NCBI RefSeq assembly: GCF_001040945.1 | Contig: NZ_CP011930.1 | Span: 186,001-250,000, forward strand | DNA length: 64,000 nt | Reading direction: 5' to 3' | From: Herbaspirillum seropedicae | GTDB lineage: Bacteria; Pseudomonadota; Gammaproteobacteria; Burkholderiales; Burkholderiaceae_D | Shown: piece after piece, positions 27,206-35,503 of the stretch | Layout: each line of letters starts with the position of its first letter | Position numbering within the stretch: the first letter of the stretch is position 1 | The notes under the pieces: generated by a model | What the model saw: the letters and a program-made list of their open reading frames with translations, nothing else | What the model was told of the DNA's origin: nothing | Database searches by the model: none | Made by a program: the position numbers and the translations under genes

Positions 27206-27221
27206 TGCGTATGCATACGCA
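27206..27221. promoter_or_regulatory. 16-bp perfect palindrome in the AT-rich left flank of the element
   Basis: TGCGTATGCATACGCA is perfectly self-complementary and is flanked by CCGGA (27196) and TCCGG (27234), extending the dyad. Upstream lie TATAAA-like words (27164, 27173). It looks like an operator with a promoter pointing right, yet no gene starts there; the leftward tail-fibre assembly gene ends at 27344. It may be a host regulatory site separated from its target by the element. The rest of 27140-27343 holds nothing recognisable. Confidence 0.4.
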
Positions 27222-27343
27222 TAGGTCAAGCTGTCCGGGACCGTCAAACACCACCTCCAGCCTCGTCGAAATTCTCCCTTCCAGCACTTGCAATCGCTAC
27301 AACCTCACCTTCCGATCTCGTACTGGTTCCCCCTAGGGCTGCA

Positions 27344-27937
27344 TCAGTTATCTCGCTCAAATGCTGTTAGCGCCTGCTCGGCCAACGTGCGGTGCGTTTG
27401 CAGTATCGCGGCTAGCGAGGTGCCGGACGGGGCGGTTTGCAGGGCTGTGCGGGATTGCTTACGCAGTCTTTCAGCAATGCCGGCAGCGCGCGCGTGACGA
27501 GATGACTTCGCCAGAACCTTCTCCGCCCATTCACTTCGAGCTTCCCGCGTCGATAGCCCGGCTCCCTCCAGAAAGGCTTCGTTCGTGATTCCCGGCTCTT
27601 GGCCAGCGTCAATCCTGTGTGCTATCCCCAGCTTGAGCGCCCAACTGTCCTTCTCGGCTTGCGTCGGCCAACCCAATAGACGCGCCATGTGCTCCTCATA
27701 CATCCGCTCCACCGCCTCCAGTGCAGCCGCCAACGCCCGCGCTTGCCGCTCCTCGTCATCAGGCGCCACGGCAGCCACAATCACCAACTCCCCATCCACT
27801 ACCTCCAGCCTCTCCCCAGCCGCCAGGTGCATGGCACGCTCATATTGCTGCGCCGTCACCTCAATCACATCCTCCGGCAACTGCGCATACTGCTCCGTCT
27901 CAGGATAAAACCCCTTGGTCGTGTTGCTGAATCGCAT
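27344..27937 (-). CDS. Tail fibre assembly (Tfa-like) chaperone
   Basis: A 197-residue protein starting MRFSNTTKGFYPETEQYAQLPED, the form of Caudovirales tail-fibre assembly proteins. These bind the fibre tip and help trimerisation. Following residues include VIEVTAQQYERAM and a long helical segment (ARALAAALEAVERMYEEHMA). It is the last gene of the leftward tail operon, 9 bp after the long fibre gene 27947-29383, which is its probable client. The C-terminal half is helical and of unknown role. Confidence 0.8.
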   Translation of the reverse strand: MRFSNTTKGFYPETEQYAQLPEDVIEVTAQQYERAMHLAAGERLEVVDGELVIVAAVAPDDEERQARALAAALEAVERMYEEHMARLLGWPTQAEKDSWALKLGIAHRIDAGQEPGITNEAFLEGAGLSTREARSEWAEKVLAKSSRHARAAGIAERLRKQSRTALQTAPSGTSLAAILQTHRTLAEQALTAFERDN

Positions 27938-27946
27938 GCTCTCTCC

Positions 27947-29383
27947 TCAATAGCCAATGGCGATATAACGTACGTTGAAAATGTCCCCTGTCCCGGCACT
28001 GCTGCCATACGTGCGTTGCAGTGCCACCGTGAGCGTGCTGGCGGTCCAGCCGTTGGCCGCATAGATATGCTCCAGCGTCTCGATCGATCCCATCACCTCC
28101 CCAGCACTCAAGGTCACACTCAGGCAGGCATTGGGAAAGGTCATCGGGACCGAGCCACTCCAACTGCTGCCGCCGCCCGCTCCAGTCAACTGATACCCGC
28201 TCACGGATCCCCACTGCAAGATCAACCCGCCCGGCAGTTTCTGATAGCCATTGCCCGTCTTGCTGGCCTGGAACGATCCGCTCAATGCAGCCAGCGCACT
28301 GCCGCCCGCGGCAGTCCACGTCGAGACGCCGTCGCCCACCAGCATCAGCGTCTCCCCCCTGGCCAGCCCCAGCGTGGCCACGCTGCTCTGGGCCGCGTTG
28401 ATGGTGTCGCCCGTGGCCTGGCGCGCGATGCTCCATGCGCCCTCCTGGCTGCATAGATGCAGCGTCGCGCCTGCCGCCAAGCTGGCCGCCGCAGGCAGCG
28501 TCAGGGTGCCGCCGACGCCGCGCAGTATCAGCAGCTTGCCGGCATGCGCAGCACCCAGTGCGCCGCTGCCGCTGATCACTGTCACCGCGCCATGCTCCAG
28601 TCCCCCCGGCAAGGGCTGCAAGACGATGAAGTCGGCGCCGTCATATTCCACCTCGCTGACTTGATCCGCCGCTACGATGGCAGCTGTCTTGGAGCCGCTG
28701 GCGGTGTATTGCTTCAGGTTCCTTGCACCCAGGCCATTGATGTTGAGTGTGTCCGCACCCCGTCCGGCACTGTGGAAGCGAACGCGGCAGCGCTGTCCCG
28801 TCGCATAGGCCGCCACCGGCGGTTCCGGGCTGAGCGTGAAAGCCGGTGCATTACCAGCGCTGGTCCAGGTGTTCAATCGCCGTGCCAGTACGTATTGCGG
28901 ATGCGGATCCGGCTTGCGCTCATGCTCGGCCAGCAAGGCCAGCAGCGGCGCCTGCGCGGTGTCGGCCACGATGGTGAGATTGCCGCCAGGGACCGCGCTG
29001 TCGATGCTCATGTCATGGCTGAACACGAAGTCCACACCGGGTGATTTCACCGCCAGATCGCCCGTGGCCTGCGACCAGTACGCCACCAGGACGGCGCCGG
29101 TGCTGCCAGGGCTGCCCGCCCACAGGCCGACTTCGCGGATGACGTAATACTGCTCGCCGCCAAAGATGGCCGACATGCGGATCTGGGTCGGCGACACCGT
29201 CAGGCCACTGGCAATGGGCGCAAGCTGCTGCGGATTCAGGAGCGCCGTTTCGGCCCCGGTGGGCGTGCGGTTGCCGCTGCCGAACTGGATGTGCGTCAGG
29301 TTCAGTGAAGTGCCGGTGTGGTTGGCGTTGAATAGCGCCGCCTGGCCGGCGACGGTGAGTTTGAATTGGAAGACGATGCTCAT
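27947..29383 (-). CDS. Long tail fibre protein, second module (gpH-like)
   Basis: A 478-residue fibre. The N-terminal ~150 residues (LTVAGQAALFNANHTG, LTHIQFGSGN, IREVGLWAG) form the baseplate-attachment domain shared with the short protein at 34332-34823. The middle has PDPHPQYVLARRLN and beta-rich repeats. The C-terminus (LPGGLILQWGSVSG, FNVRYIAIGY) matches the gp53-like tail-fibre tip domain, the likely receptor binder. A Tfa-like chaperone follows immediately. In a tailocin this protein would decide target range. It belongs with the second J-I pair just upstream. Confidence 0.85.
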   Translation of the reverse strand: MSIVFQFKLTVAGQAALFNANHTGTSLNLTHIQFGSGNRTPTGAETALLNPQQLAPIASGLTVSPTQIRMSAIFGGEQYYVIREVGLWAGSPGSTGAVLVAYWSQATGDLAVKSPGVDFVFSHDMSIDSAVPGGNLTIVADTAQAPLLALLAEHERKPDPHPQYVLARRLNTWTSAGNAPAFTLSPEPPVAAYATGQRCRVRFHSAGRGADTLNINGLGARNLKQYTASGSKTAAIVAADQVSEVEYDGADFIVLQPLPGGLEHGAVTVISGSGALGAAHAGKLLILRGVGGTLTLPAAASLAAGATLHLCSQEGAWSIARQATGDTINAAQSSVATLGLARGETLMLVGDGVSTWTAAGGSALAALSGSFQASKTGNGYQKLPGGLILQWGSVSGYQLTGAGGGSSWSGSVPMTFPNACLSVTLSAGEVMGSIETLEHIYAANGWTASTLTVALQRTYGSSAGTGDIFNVRYIAIGY

Positions 29384-29425
29384 GATGTTCTTTCTGAGGG
29401 GAAGTAAGGTCCTGGGCCGTCTGCG

Positions 29426-29530
29426 TCAGCCAATGCGGTAGCCGAACAGCGTCATGAAGCCCGCGCCACTGGCGTTCCACAGGGCGGTCCGGCCGCGCTG
29501 CAGCAGCTTCAAGGGGAGATGCAGACTCAT
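29426..29530 (-). CDS. Possible 34-residue protein between gpI and the fibre gene
   Basis: A short open frame with ATG at 29530 preceded by AGGAAAG at good distance. It reads MSLHLPLKLLQRGRTALW and ends FMTLFGYRIG. The gap between the second gpI gene (ends 29552) and the fibre gene (starts 29383) is otherwise 168 bp, wide for this tightly packed operon. It contains a hydrophobic/aromatic stretch but no recognised domain. It could be a real small tail protein or a decayed remnant. Confidence 0.4.
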   Translation of the reverse strand: MSLHLPLKLLQRGRTALWNASGAGFMTLFGYRIG

Positions 29531-29551
29531 GTTCTTTCCTGATGCGACGCG

Positions 29552-30301
29552 TTACTGGAGCGGCCCGCTGGCCGTCAGCACTTGCGTCGGTGTGAAGAGG
29601 CTGGCGTCTTGCAGCGCCAGGGTGTTGAGCGGAGCCAGCGCAATCAGCGCGCCTGCAGTCGGGGTGCTTTGCACCAGCCGCAACACCGAGGCCGCCCGCA
29701 AGGGCGTCTGGCCACTGAGTTCCACGCCGGTCAGTTGGCCTTGCGTAGACAACTGCTGCTGGCTGGAAAACACGACCGCAGCGCGCAAGCGGGTCTGCAT
29801 GCCCAGCCCCAGGCGCAGCGTGAAATGCCGGCTGGCCGGCTTCCAGAAACTGACCACGCGCCGGATCTGCTCGCTGCGCCGGGCGTCGATGGCCGGTGCG
29901 CCTGCGGGCTGGCCGGTGACCAGCGCATCCACGCTGAACGTGTGCGCTCGGCCGCGCGGTTGCGACTGGAACCATTCGGTCACGCTGGCGCGCACGCCCA
30001 GCAATTCCAGCGCGCGCTTGACCGCATGGGGCGTGCCCTTGATGCGATGCAGGGCGATGGCTTCGCGCAGCAGGGCGCGCTTCTTGGCGTCGGTGTCGGC
30101 CAGGTCCCAGCCGGCGTCGCCCAGCATGTTCAATTGCTCGGCCAGGTGGATCAAGGCGCTGGCCGGCACGCGGGCGAAGTCGTAGAGCACGGCGGCTTGC
30201 AGATCCAGCGCCGCGGGGCGGGCGGCGAGCGTTTCCAGGGCGCGCAGGCTGGCGTCCTGGCGCAGGCCGGGCGGCAGCAGCGAAGTGTCGCGGGCGGACA
30301 T
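29552..30301 (-). CDS. Phage tail protein I (baseplate), second copy
   Basis: A 249-residue P2 gpI-like baseplate wedge protein. Family features are LPPGLRQDASLRALETLAARPAAL, FARVPASALIHLAEQLNMLGDAGWDLADT and KKRALLREAIALHRIKGTPHAV. It is clearly paralogous to the gpI at 34820-35500 (compare LIHLAEQLNMLGDAGWD with LRTLAEQLNLLGDAGWD). It has a longer C-terminal tail of beta-like sequence. It follows the second gpJ gene by 6 bp. In P2-type phages gpI links gpJ to the fibre, so this copy probably carries the long fibre. Confidence 0.88.
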   Translation of the reverse strand: MSARDTSLLPPGLRQDASLRALETLAARPAALDLQAAVLYDFARVPASALIHLAEQLNMLGDAGWDLADTDAKKRALLREAIALHRIKGTPHAVKRALELLGVRASVTEWFQSQPRGRAHTFSVDALVTGQPAGAPAIDARRSEQIRRVVSFWKPASRHFTLRLGLGMQTRLRAAVVFSSQQQLSTQGQLTGVELSGQTPLRAASVLRLVQSTPTAGALIALAPLNTLALQDASLFTPTQVLTASGPLQ

Positions 30302-30307
30302 GACGGC

Positions 30308-31432
30308 TTAGCCCTTGCGCGTGCCGGCCACGCTGATGTGGATGCCGGTGCAGCGCGGCCAGTGGTGCTCTTCCAGCACGATGTCCTCGCCCACCAGGCC
30401 GACTGAATAGACGCCATAGACCTTCATGGCGGAGATCAGCTCGTCGCGTACCACGTCGCGTCCCAGGCCGGATTGCAGCCGTTGGCGCAACTGCTCGGCG
30501 GCCTTGCGCGCCTCGGCCACGGCGACGCCCGCGTCGGCGCCGGCCAGCAGGGTCAGGCGGGCGGTGATGGCGTAGTCCACCACCACCGGATCGAGCACCT
30601 TGACCTCGTCGGTGAGCGGCCGCACGCGGTCGCTGTTGCAGGCCGCCAGCACGGCCGCCTTGACCGCCGCCGAGGGCAGGCCGTCCTTGACCAGCGGGTG
30701 CAGGTGCACCACGCCGGGGCTGGGCGAGACCACCGCCACGTCGATCACTTCGGGATGCGCCGAGCGGGCGTGGAAGTGGTAGGCCCCGACCGATCCGGCA
30801 TTGCTGAACTGCTCGGGGGCCAGCACGATGCGCTCCTTGAACTGCTCGTCGCTTTCTTCATCGGCGCCACCGGCCGAGCGGGTGATGTTGCTGACCTCGC
30901 GGATGGTCAGGCCGCTTTCCGAGGCGGGCGAACTGACCAGCGTACGGATCTGTCCCGGCACGAAGCCATTGCCCTGCACGCCGGCCTGGGTGCATTGCGC
31001 TTCGACCTCGACGCTGCTGCTGCCGGCCGGCACCAGCACCGGGGCGATGCTGGCAAAGGCCACTTCACCGCCTTGCACCAGCAAGCCTTCGGGCAGCAGC
31101 GTGGCGCTGGCGGGCGCGGCCTCGAACTGCACGCGCAGGGTGGTGCGCGCCTTCACGGCCGGCAGGCGCGCCACGCCGATGTTTTCGCCCAGGTAGTCCA
31201 GTACCGGGGCGCGGCTGTAGCGCACCAGGTTGAGTTTGGCGGCGTCCTGGAGGGCTTCGCGCACCAGGCTTTCGCGGTAGGCGATCACGTCCACCAGTAG
31301 CCGTTCGAGCTGGGCGGGGTAGAGCGTCTTGCCGGTCAATTGCTCGTAGTGGGCGACCAGTTCGCGCGTGAGGGCTTCCGGATCGCGGGTGACGAAGTCC
31401 GGTTCGGGCAGCAAGCGGTCGAGCAGGCTCAT
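30308..31432 (-). CDS. Baseplate assembly protein J, second copy
   Basis: A 374-residue gpJ-type baseplate wedge protein (MSLLDRLLPEPDFVTRDPE at the start). It shares long stretches with the first copy at 35504-36670: ALTGKTLYPAQ-type sequence, VIAYRESLVRE, QDAAKLNLVRYSRAPVLDYL and ERIVLAPEQFSN. All parts of the family are present, so it looks functional and not a remnant. Two complete gpJ genes in one tail operon are unusual; P2, Mu and common R-type pyocins carry one. It is followed by its own gpI copy. Confidence 0.9.
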   Translation of the reverse strand: MSLLDRLLPEPDFVTRDPEALTRELVAHYEQLTGKTLYPAQLERLLVDVIAYRESLVREALQDAAKLNLVRYSRAPVLDYLGENIGVARLPAVKARTTLRVQFEAAPASATLLPEGLLVQGGEVAFASIAPVLVPAGSSSVEVEAQCTQAGVQGNGFVPGQIRTLVSSPASESGLTIREVSNITRSAGGADEESDEQFKERIVLAPEQFSNAGSVGAYHFHARSAHPEVIDVAVVSPSPGVVHLHPLVKDGLPSAAVKAAVLAACNSDRVRPLTDEVKVLDPVVVDYAITARLTLLAGADAGVAVAEARKAAEQLRQRLQSGLGRDVVRDELISAMKVYGVYSVGLVGEDIVLEEHHWPRCTGIHISVAGTRKG

Positions 31433-31462
31433 GGTGGGCTCCAGGGATGAGGGCGAGGGAGA

Positions 31463-32650
31463 TCAGTAGTAGAGGATGGCATTGACCGCCCCCACGGTAT
31501 TGGCCGGCAGGTTGTAGCGGTTGGGCGTGTTGACGAAGCGACCAGCGGTATCGCCGGCATCGATCTGGCTGCCGTTGATGGCGGTGTAGCCCATGGTCGA
31601 GACGTTGATGCAGCGGGACTGGTAGGCGTTCATGAAGCAATCGTCGTCGGCATGGTAGCCCTGCTGGACGTTCTCCACGGCGCTGCCCGCGGCAAAGAGG
31701 CGGCTGCCGTTCCAGGCCCGGAAGCCCATGCGCGCATTGCTGACCTTGGCGCAATTGGCCACGTCGGGCTCGGCGCGACTGTAGATCATGCTGTCCGAAT
31801 AGGCGGCCACGCCGACGTCCACGTTGTTGACCAGGATTTCGTCACATTCCGCGTAGCTGTGGATGCTGGCGTATAGGCCCATGCGCACATTGGCGATGCG
31901 TGAGCGATCGGCGATCAGGGAGGCGTCCCGCGAGACCAGTATCCCGTAAGGAACGGCGTTACTGCCATTGGGCAGCGCATATTGCGCGCTGCAGGAAGGG
32001 CCGGTGATGATCGCATTTTCCACCCGTGCGATCGCTCTCACCTGGGCGGAGATGCTACTGCCCCGGCAGTCGTTGATGCGCATCTCCTTGGCTTCCAGGT
32101 AGGAATCGTTCAACACTTCAACGCCACACTGCTCAAAGCGCAGCGTCCCGGGGGTGCTGTAGAGGTGCGACTGGCGCGTCAACAGGAGTCCGCGATAGGT
32201 CCAATGTTGCGCAGTCTGCGTGCCGACAATGGTAAAACCGCTGAACCCGGCCAGGCACTGGCGCTCCAGCCACACGCCATAGGAGTAGCGATCGGCATCG
32301 GGCGTCATGCGCAGGATGCAGTTCTGCGGATTGTTCAGATTGCCCTCGATGCGGATGCGCGAGCCGAAGGGCTGGTGCGCCAGCCAGATCTGGTTGCAGG
32401 CATAGTCGCCATCGGCTACCTTGATGAGGATGTCGGACTTGATGGCCTTGCCGGCCAGCGCATACCAGGCGTCGGCAATGGTGGCATAGGGCTTGCAGGC
32501 GCCGACTTCCAGCACGGTGTAGCCATCCACGCCCCAGCGGTCGATGAAGCCGTTGATGCGGCTCTCCAGATGGCTCATCTTGCTGGTGACCATCTGGGTG
32601 AGAGCGTTTTGCGAGGCGATGGCGTCGCTGATTTGTTGTTCGAGATGCAT
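31463..32650 (-). CDS. Putative beta-helical tail spike, second paralogue
   Basis: A 395-residue protein, the same length as its paralogue at 33134-34321. The N-terminal ~45 residues (MHLEQQISDAIASQNALTQM) form a helical attachment segment, followed by PYATIADAWYAL, IKVADGDY and repeated short hydrophobic/asparagine beta rungs typical of right-handed parallel beta-helices (FSGFTIVGTQ, LRFEQCGVEV). The ends are highly conserved between the paralogues and the middle has diverged, as expected for receptor-contact surfaces. No catalytic motif is evident. Spike function is inferred from fold pattern and position. Confidence 0.7.
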   Translation of the reverse strand: MHLEQQISDAIASQNALTQMVTSKMSHLESRINGFIDRWGVDGYTVLEVGACKPYATIADAWYALAGKAIKSDILIKVADGDYACNQIWLAHQPFGSRIRIEGNLNNPQNCILRMTPDADRYSYGVWLERQCLAGFSGFTIVGTQTAQHWTYRGLLLTRQSHLYSTPGTLRFEQCGVEVLNDSYLEAKEMRINDCRGSSISAQVRAIARVENAIITGPSCSAQYALPNGSNAVPYGILVSRDASLIADRSRIANVRMGLYASIHSYAECDEILVNNVDVGVAAYSDSMIYSRAEPDVANCAKVSNARMGFRAWNGSRLFAAGSAVENVQQGYHADDDCFMNAYQSRCINVSTMGYTAINGSQIDAGDTAGRFVNTPNRYNLPANTVGAVNAILYY

Positions 32651-32672
32651 AGGATGCCTTTCAGGAGAGGGA

Positions 32673-33104
32673 TCAGGCCGCCGTGTCGGACGGCGATTTG
32701 CGCGCTGCCGCCAGCGCCGCCGAGACGCCATTGGCCAGCTTGACCATGTCCTCCAGCACGGCGCCGGCGCCGCCCGGTTTGCTCATGTAGGGCAGCTTCA
32801 GCGCGCCGCCCTCGACCTTGGCCACCAGTTCGCCCGCCAGTTGCGCCAGCGGGGCGGCGGCGCGGGCGATGTCGGAGACGTTTTGCGCCTTGGCCAGTTG
32901 CACCGCCAGCTGGGCCAGGCCCATCATGGTCAGCGCCAGCACGTCGGCCATCACGCCTTCGCGGCTGCCGGGGTCGGCCACGAAGTTGATGGCCGTGCGT
33001 AGGCGTTCGCGTTCGGACAGGGCCGGGGGCGGCGGGATCTCGAAGGGCTGCACGAAGCTGGTTTCAACTGCGACGTCAGGGATGTTGTTGGAAGAATCTT
33101 GCAT
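32673..33104 (-). CDS. Small protein between the two spike genes, unknown function
   Basis: A 143-residue protein with no recognised domain. It has an N-terminal low-complexity region (VQPFEIPPPPALSERERLR), then Ala/Leu-rich amphipathic helices (LALTMMGLAQLAVQLAKAQN, IARAAAPLAQLAGELVAKVE) and a Gly/Ala-rich C-terminus. There is no signal peptide or clear membrane span. It lies between the paralogous spikes, 22-29 bp from each, in the same direction, so it is made with the tail proteins. A chaperone for the spikes or a structural adaptor is possible but speculative. Confidence 0.6.
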   Translation of the reverse strand: MQDSSNNIPDVAVETSFVQPFEIPPPPALSERERLRTAINFVADPGSREGVMADVLALTMMGLAQLAVQLAKAQNVSDIARAAAPLAQLAGELVAKVEGGALKLPYMSKPGGAGAVLEDMVKLANGVSAALAAARKSPSDTAA

Positions 33105-33133
33105 AGGGGGCTCCAGGCAGTGAGATGGGCAGG

Positions 33134-34321
33134 TCAGTAGTAGATGAAAGCGTTGCTGGCGCCGAGGGTGTAGGCCGGCAGGTTGTAGCGGTTGGGCGTG
33201 TTGACGAAGCGGTTGCCGGTATCGCCGGCATTTATCTGGCTACCGTTGATGCTGTTGTAGCCCATGCTCGAGACGTTGATACAGCGCGAGCTGCCAGCGT
33301 GGATGAAGCCATTTTCGCTGGCGTAGTAGCCATGCGCGGCGTTCTGGACGGCGCTGCCGAGGGCATACATGACGCCGCCGGCCCAGGCCTGGTAGCCCAC
33401 GCGTACGTTGATGGCCTTGGTGCATTCGGCTGCATCGGCCTGTGACCAGGCATGAAGCACGCCGTTGACGTTCGCCAGGAAAGCGATGTCGGCCGTATCG
33501 ACAACGAGATCGCTACATAGCACATAGGCCTGGAGATCGCTAAAGGCGCCGTTGCGCACATTGGAGATGCGGGACCGGCCGCACCACAGGTGCGCGCCGC
33601 CGGAGGCATACATGCCGTGTGGGATGGCAATGCTGCCATCCGGACGGGTGTATTGCGCTGTGTGGGAAGGGCCGGTGATGACGGCTTTTTCCACCAGCGC
33701 CGTGCCGCTGGAGTGGGCCGTGACGGCATTGCCCCGGCAATCGTTGATGCGCAGCTCCTTGGCATCCAGGAAGGACTCGCTGGCCACTTCCACCCCGCAC
33801 TGCTCAAAGCGCAGCGTCCCCGGCATGCAATACAGATCCGAATGGCGCCCCAGGAACAGCCCCCGATGCGTCCAGTGGTCCGCCGTCTGCGTGCCGACGA
33901 TGGTAAAACCGCTGAACCCGGCCAGGTACTGCCGCTCCAGCACCACGCCATGGGAGTAGCGATCCGTCGCCGGCGTCATGCGCAGGATGCAGTTCTGCGG
34001 ATTGGTCAGATTGCCCTCGATGCGGATGCGCGAGCCAAAAGGCTGGTGCGACAGCCAGATCTGGTTGCTGGCGTAGTCGCCATCGGCCACCTTGATGAGG
34101 ATGTCGGACTTGATGGCCTTGCCGGACAGCGCATACCAGGCGTCGGCAATGGTGGCGTAGGGCTTGCCCCGGCCCACTTCCAGCACGGTATAGCCATCCA
34201 CGCCCCAGCGGTCGACGAAGCCATTGATGCGGGCGTCCAGGCTGCCCATCTTGTTGGCCACCATCTGGGTGAGGGCGTTTTGCGAGGCGATGGCCTCGGT
34301 CAGTTGTTGTTCAAGACTCAT
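33134..34321 (-). CDS. Putative beta-helical tail spike, first paralogue
   Basis: A 395-residue protein starting MSLEQQLTEAIASQNALTQM, paralogous over its full length to 31463-32650. A helical N-terminus, a VDRWGVDGYTVLEVG linker and a long series of beta rungs (LYCMPGTLRFEQCGVEV, LDAKELRINDCRG) suggest a trimeric beta-helix. The C-terminus (NTPNRYNLPA, FIYY) is nearly identical to that of the paralogue. The open frame extends upstream to 34705, but the true start is ATG 34321. It follows the short collar-type fibre protein by 10 bp, which may be its attachment partner. Confidence 0.7.
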   Translation of the reverse strand: MSLEQQLTEAIASQNALTQMVANKMGSLDARINGFVDRWGVDGYTVLEVGRGKPYATIADAWYALSGKAIKSDILIKVADGDYASNQIWLSHQPFGSRIRIEGNLTNPQNCILRMTPATDRYSHGVVLERQYLAGFSGFTIVGTQTADHWTHRGLFLGRHSDLYCMPGTLRFEQCGVEVASESFLDAKELRINDCRGNAVTAHSSGTALVEKAVITGPSHTAQYTRPDGSIAIPHGMYASGGAHLWCGRSRISNVRNGAFSDLQAYVLCSDLVVDTADIAFLANVNGVLHAWSQADAAECTKAINVRVGYQAWAGGVMYALGSAVQNAAHGYYASENGFIHAGSSRCINVSSMGYNSINGSQINAGDTGNRFVNTPNRYNLPAYTLGASNAFIYY

Positions 34322-34331
34322 GGAATGTCTT

Positions 34332-34823
34332 TCAGGAAGCATAGGGTTGAAGGACCAGGCGGTTGGTGTCACACAGGGCGCGCAACACCACTGCCAGGTG
34401 GCTGCTGAGATGCAGGTCCAGGTTGGGGGCTTGCGAGGTGACCTGGAGCTGGCCGTCGACGGCCTCGTCCAAGGCCAGGTCCAGGCCGAGCAGCCACTCG
34501 AACTGCGGGCTCTTGTGCCCCAGTTCGGCGCCCTCGGTGGACCAGTAATAGACCAGCGTGTTACCGGCCCAGATGCCCACTTCGCGCACCCAGAAGGACT
34601 CGGGTCCGGCGAAGACGGCGTCGAGCCGGATCTGGCTGTCGTTGACGCGCTGGCCGTAGACGGCCACCCGCTCGCGCTCGTGGCGCAGGCTGGTGCGGCG
34701 GTCATCGATGGGACCGCCGCTGTCGCCGATGGAGATATGGGTGAGGGTGAGCGCCAGGCCGGTCTGGCTGGCGTTGAACGTCGCCTGGCGGCCGGCGACG
34801 GTCTTGGTGGGATGCAGGATCAT
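34332..34823 (-). CDS. Short tail fibre N-terminal protein, first module
   Basis: A 163-residue protein equal to the N-terminal attachment domain of gpH-like fibres (TVAGRQATFNASQTGLALTL, LTHISIGDSGGP, FWVREVGIWAGNTLVYYWS). It lacks any distal shaft or tip domain. It overlaps gpI (34820-35500) by 4 bp and precedes a spike gene. It aligns with the first third of the long fibre at 27947-29383. It may be an adaptor that carries the separately encoded spike, or a truncated fibre. Confidence 0.8.
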   Translation of the reverse strand: MILHPTKTVAGRQATFNASQTGLALTLTHISIGDSGGPIDDRRTSLRHERERVAVYGQRVNDSQIRLDAVFAGPESFWVREVGIWAGNTLVYYWSTEGAELGHKSPQFEWLLGLDLALDEAVDGQLQVTSQAPNLDLHLSSHLAVVLRALCDTNRLVLQPYAS

Positions 34824-35500
34824 GATGTGCTCCGGAGTGGTAGAAGGGTCAGCGCAAAGCGCTGTGCGGGGCGCAGCACGGCGGCGCTGCGCGGCTGTAC
34901 CCGTGCCTGGTGACGACTGCGCACCCGCAGGTCCGCCCGCAACGTGGCCGCCGGCCGCAGCACCCCCGCCATGTGTTCATGCCGCGCCAGCTCCACCGCC
35001 ACGCGCGCGCGGAAGCGGCTGCGCGCCGGCTTCCAGAAGTGGACCAGGCGCAGCAAGGCGTCGGCGCGCTCGGGGCTCAACGGGCCGCTATCGCTGGCGC
35101 TGAGCAGCAGATCGACCACGAAGGTATGCGGCTGCGCGGGCGGCTCGGTCTGCCACCATTCGGTCAGGCGGCTCTTGACGCCCATCAGGTCCAGGGCGCG
35201 TTGCAGGGCGTAGCGCGTGCCCTTGAGACGATGCAGGGCGACCGCTTCCTTGAGCAGCGCACGTTGCCTGGCTTCAGGGGCGGTGCAGAAACCGGCGAAG
35301 TCCCAGCCGGCGTCGCCCAGCAGATTCAATTGCTCGGCCAGCGTCCGCAAGGCTTGCGCGGGCACGTGCTGGTAGTCGTACAGCACCAGCACCGAGAGAT
35401 CCAGCGCGGCGGTGCGCGCGCTCAGGGTTTCCAGGCTGCGCAGCGAGAGATCCTGGCGCAGCGGCGGCGGTAGCAGCGTGGGTGCATACGAGCTCGGCAT
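34820..35500 (-). CDS. Phage tail protein I (baseplate), first copy
   Basis: A 226-residue gpI-like wedge protein. LLPPPLRQDLSLRSLETLSARTAAL, LRTLAEQLNLLGDAGWDFAGF and QRALLKEAVALHRLKGTRYALQ are characteristic. It starts 4 bp after the gpJ stop and overlaps the next gene by 4 bp (ATGA), as in P2-type operons. Paralogous to 29552-30301. It would join the first gpJ copy to the short fibre protein. Confidence 0.9.
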   Translation of the reverse strand: MPSSYAPTLLPPPLRQDLSLRSLETLSARTAALDLSVLVLYDYQHVPAQALRTLAEQLNLLGDAGWDFAGFCTAPEARQRALLKEAVALHRLKGTRYALQRALDLMGVKSRLTEWWQTEPPAQPHTFVVDLLLSASDSGPLSPERADALLRLVHFWKPARSRFRARVAVELARHEHMAGVLRPAATLRADLRVRSRHQARVQPRSAAVLRPAQRFALTLLPLRSTS

Positions 35501-35503
35501 GCC

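Noticed and set aside
29013..29975. 320-codon minus-strand frame across the second gpI and fibre genes
   Set aside because: Frame-shifted shadow of gpI and fibre sequence; the real frames carry family motifs.
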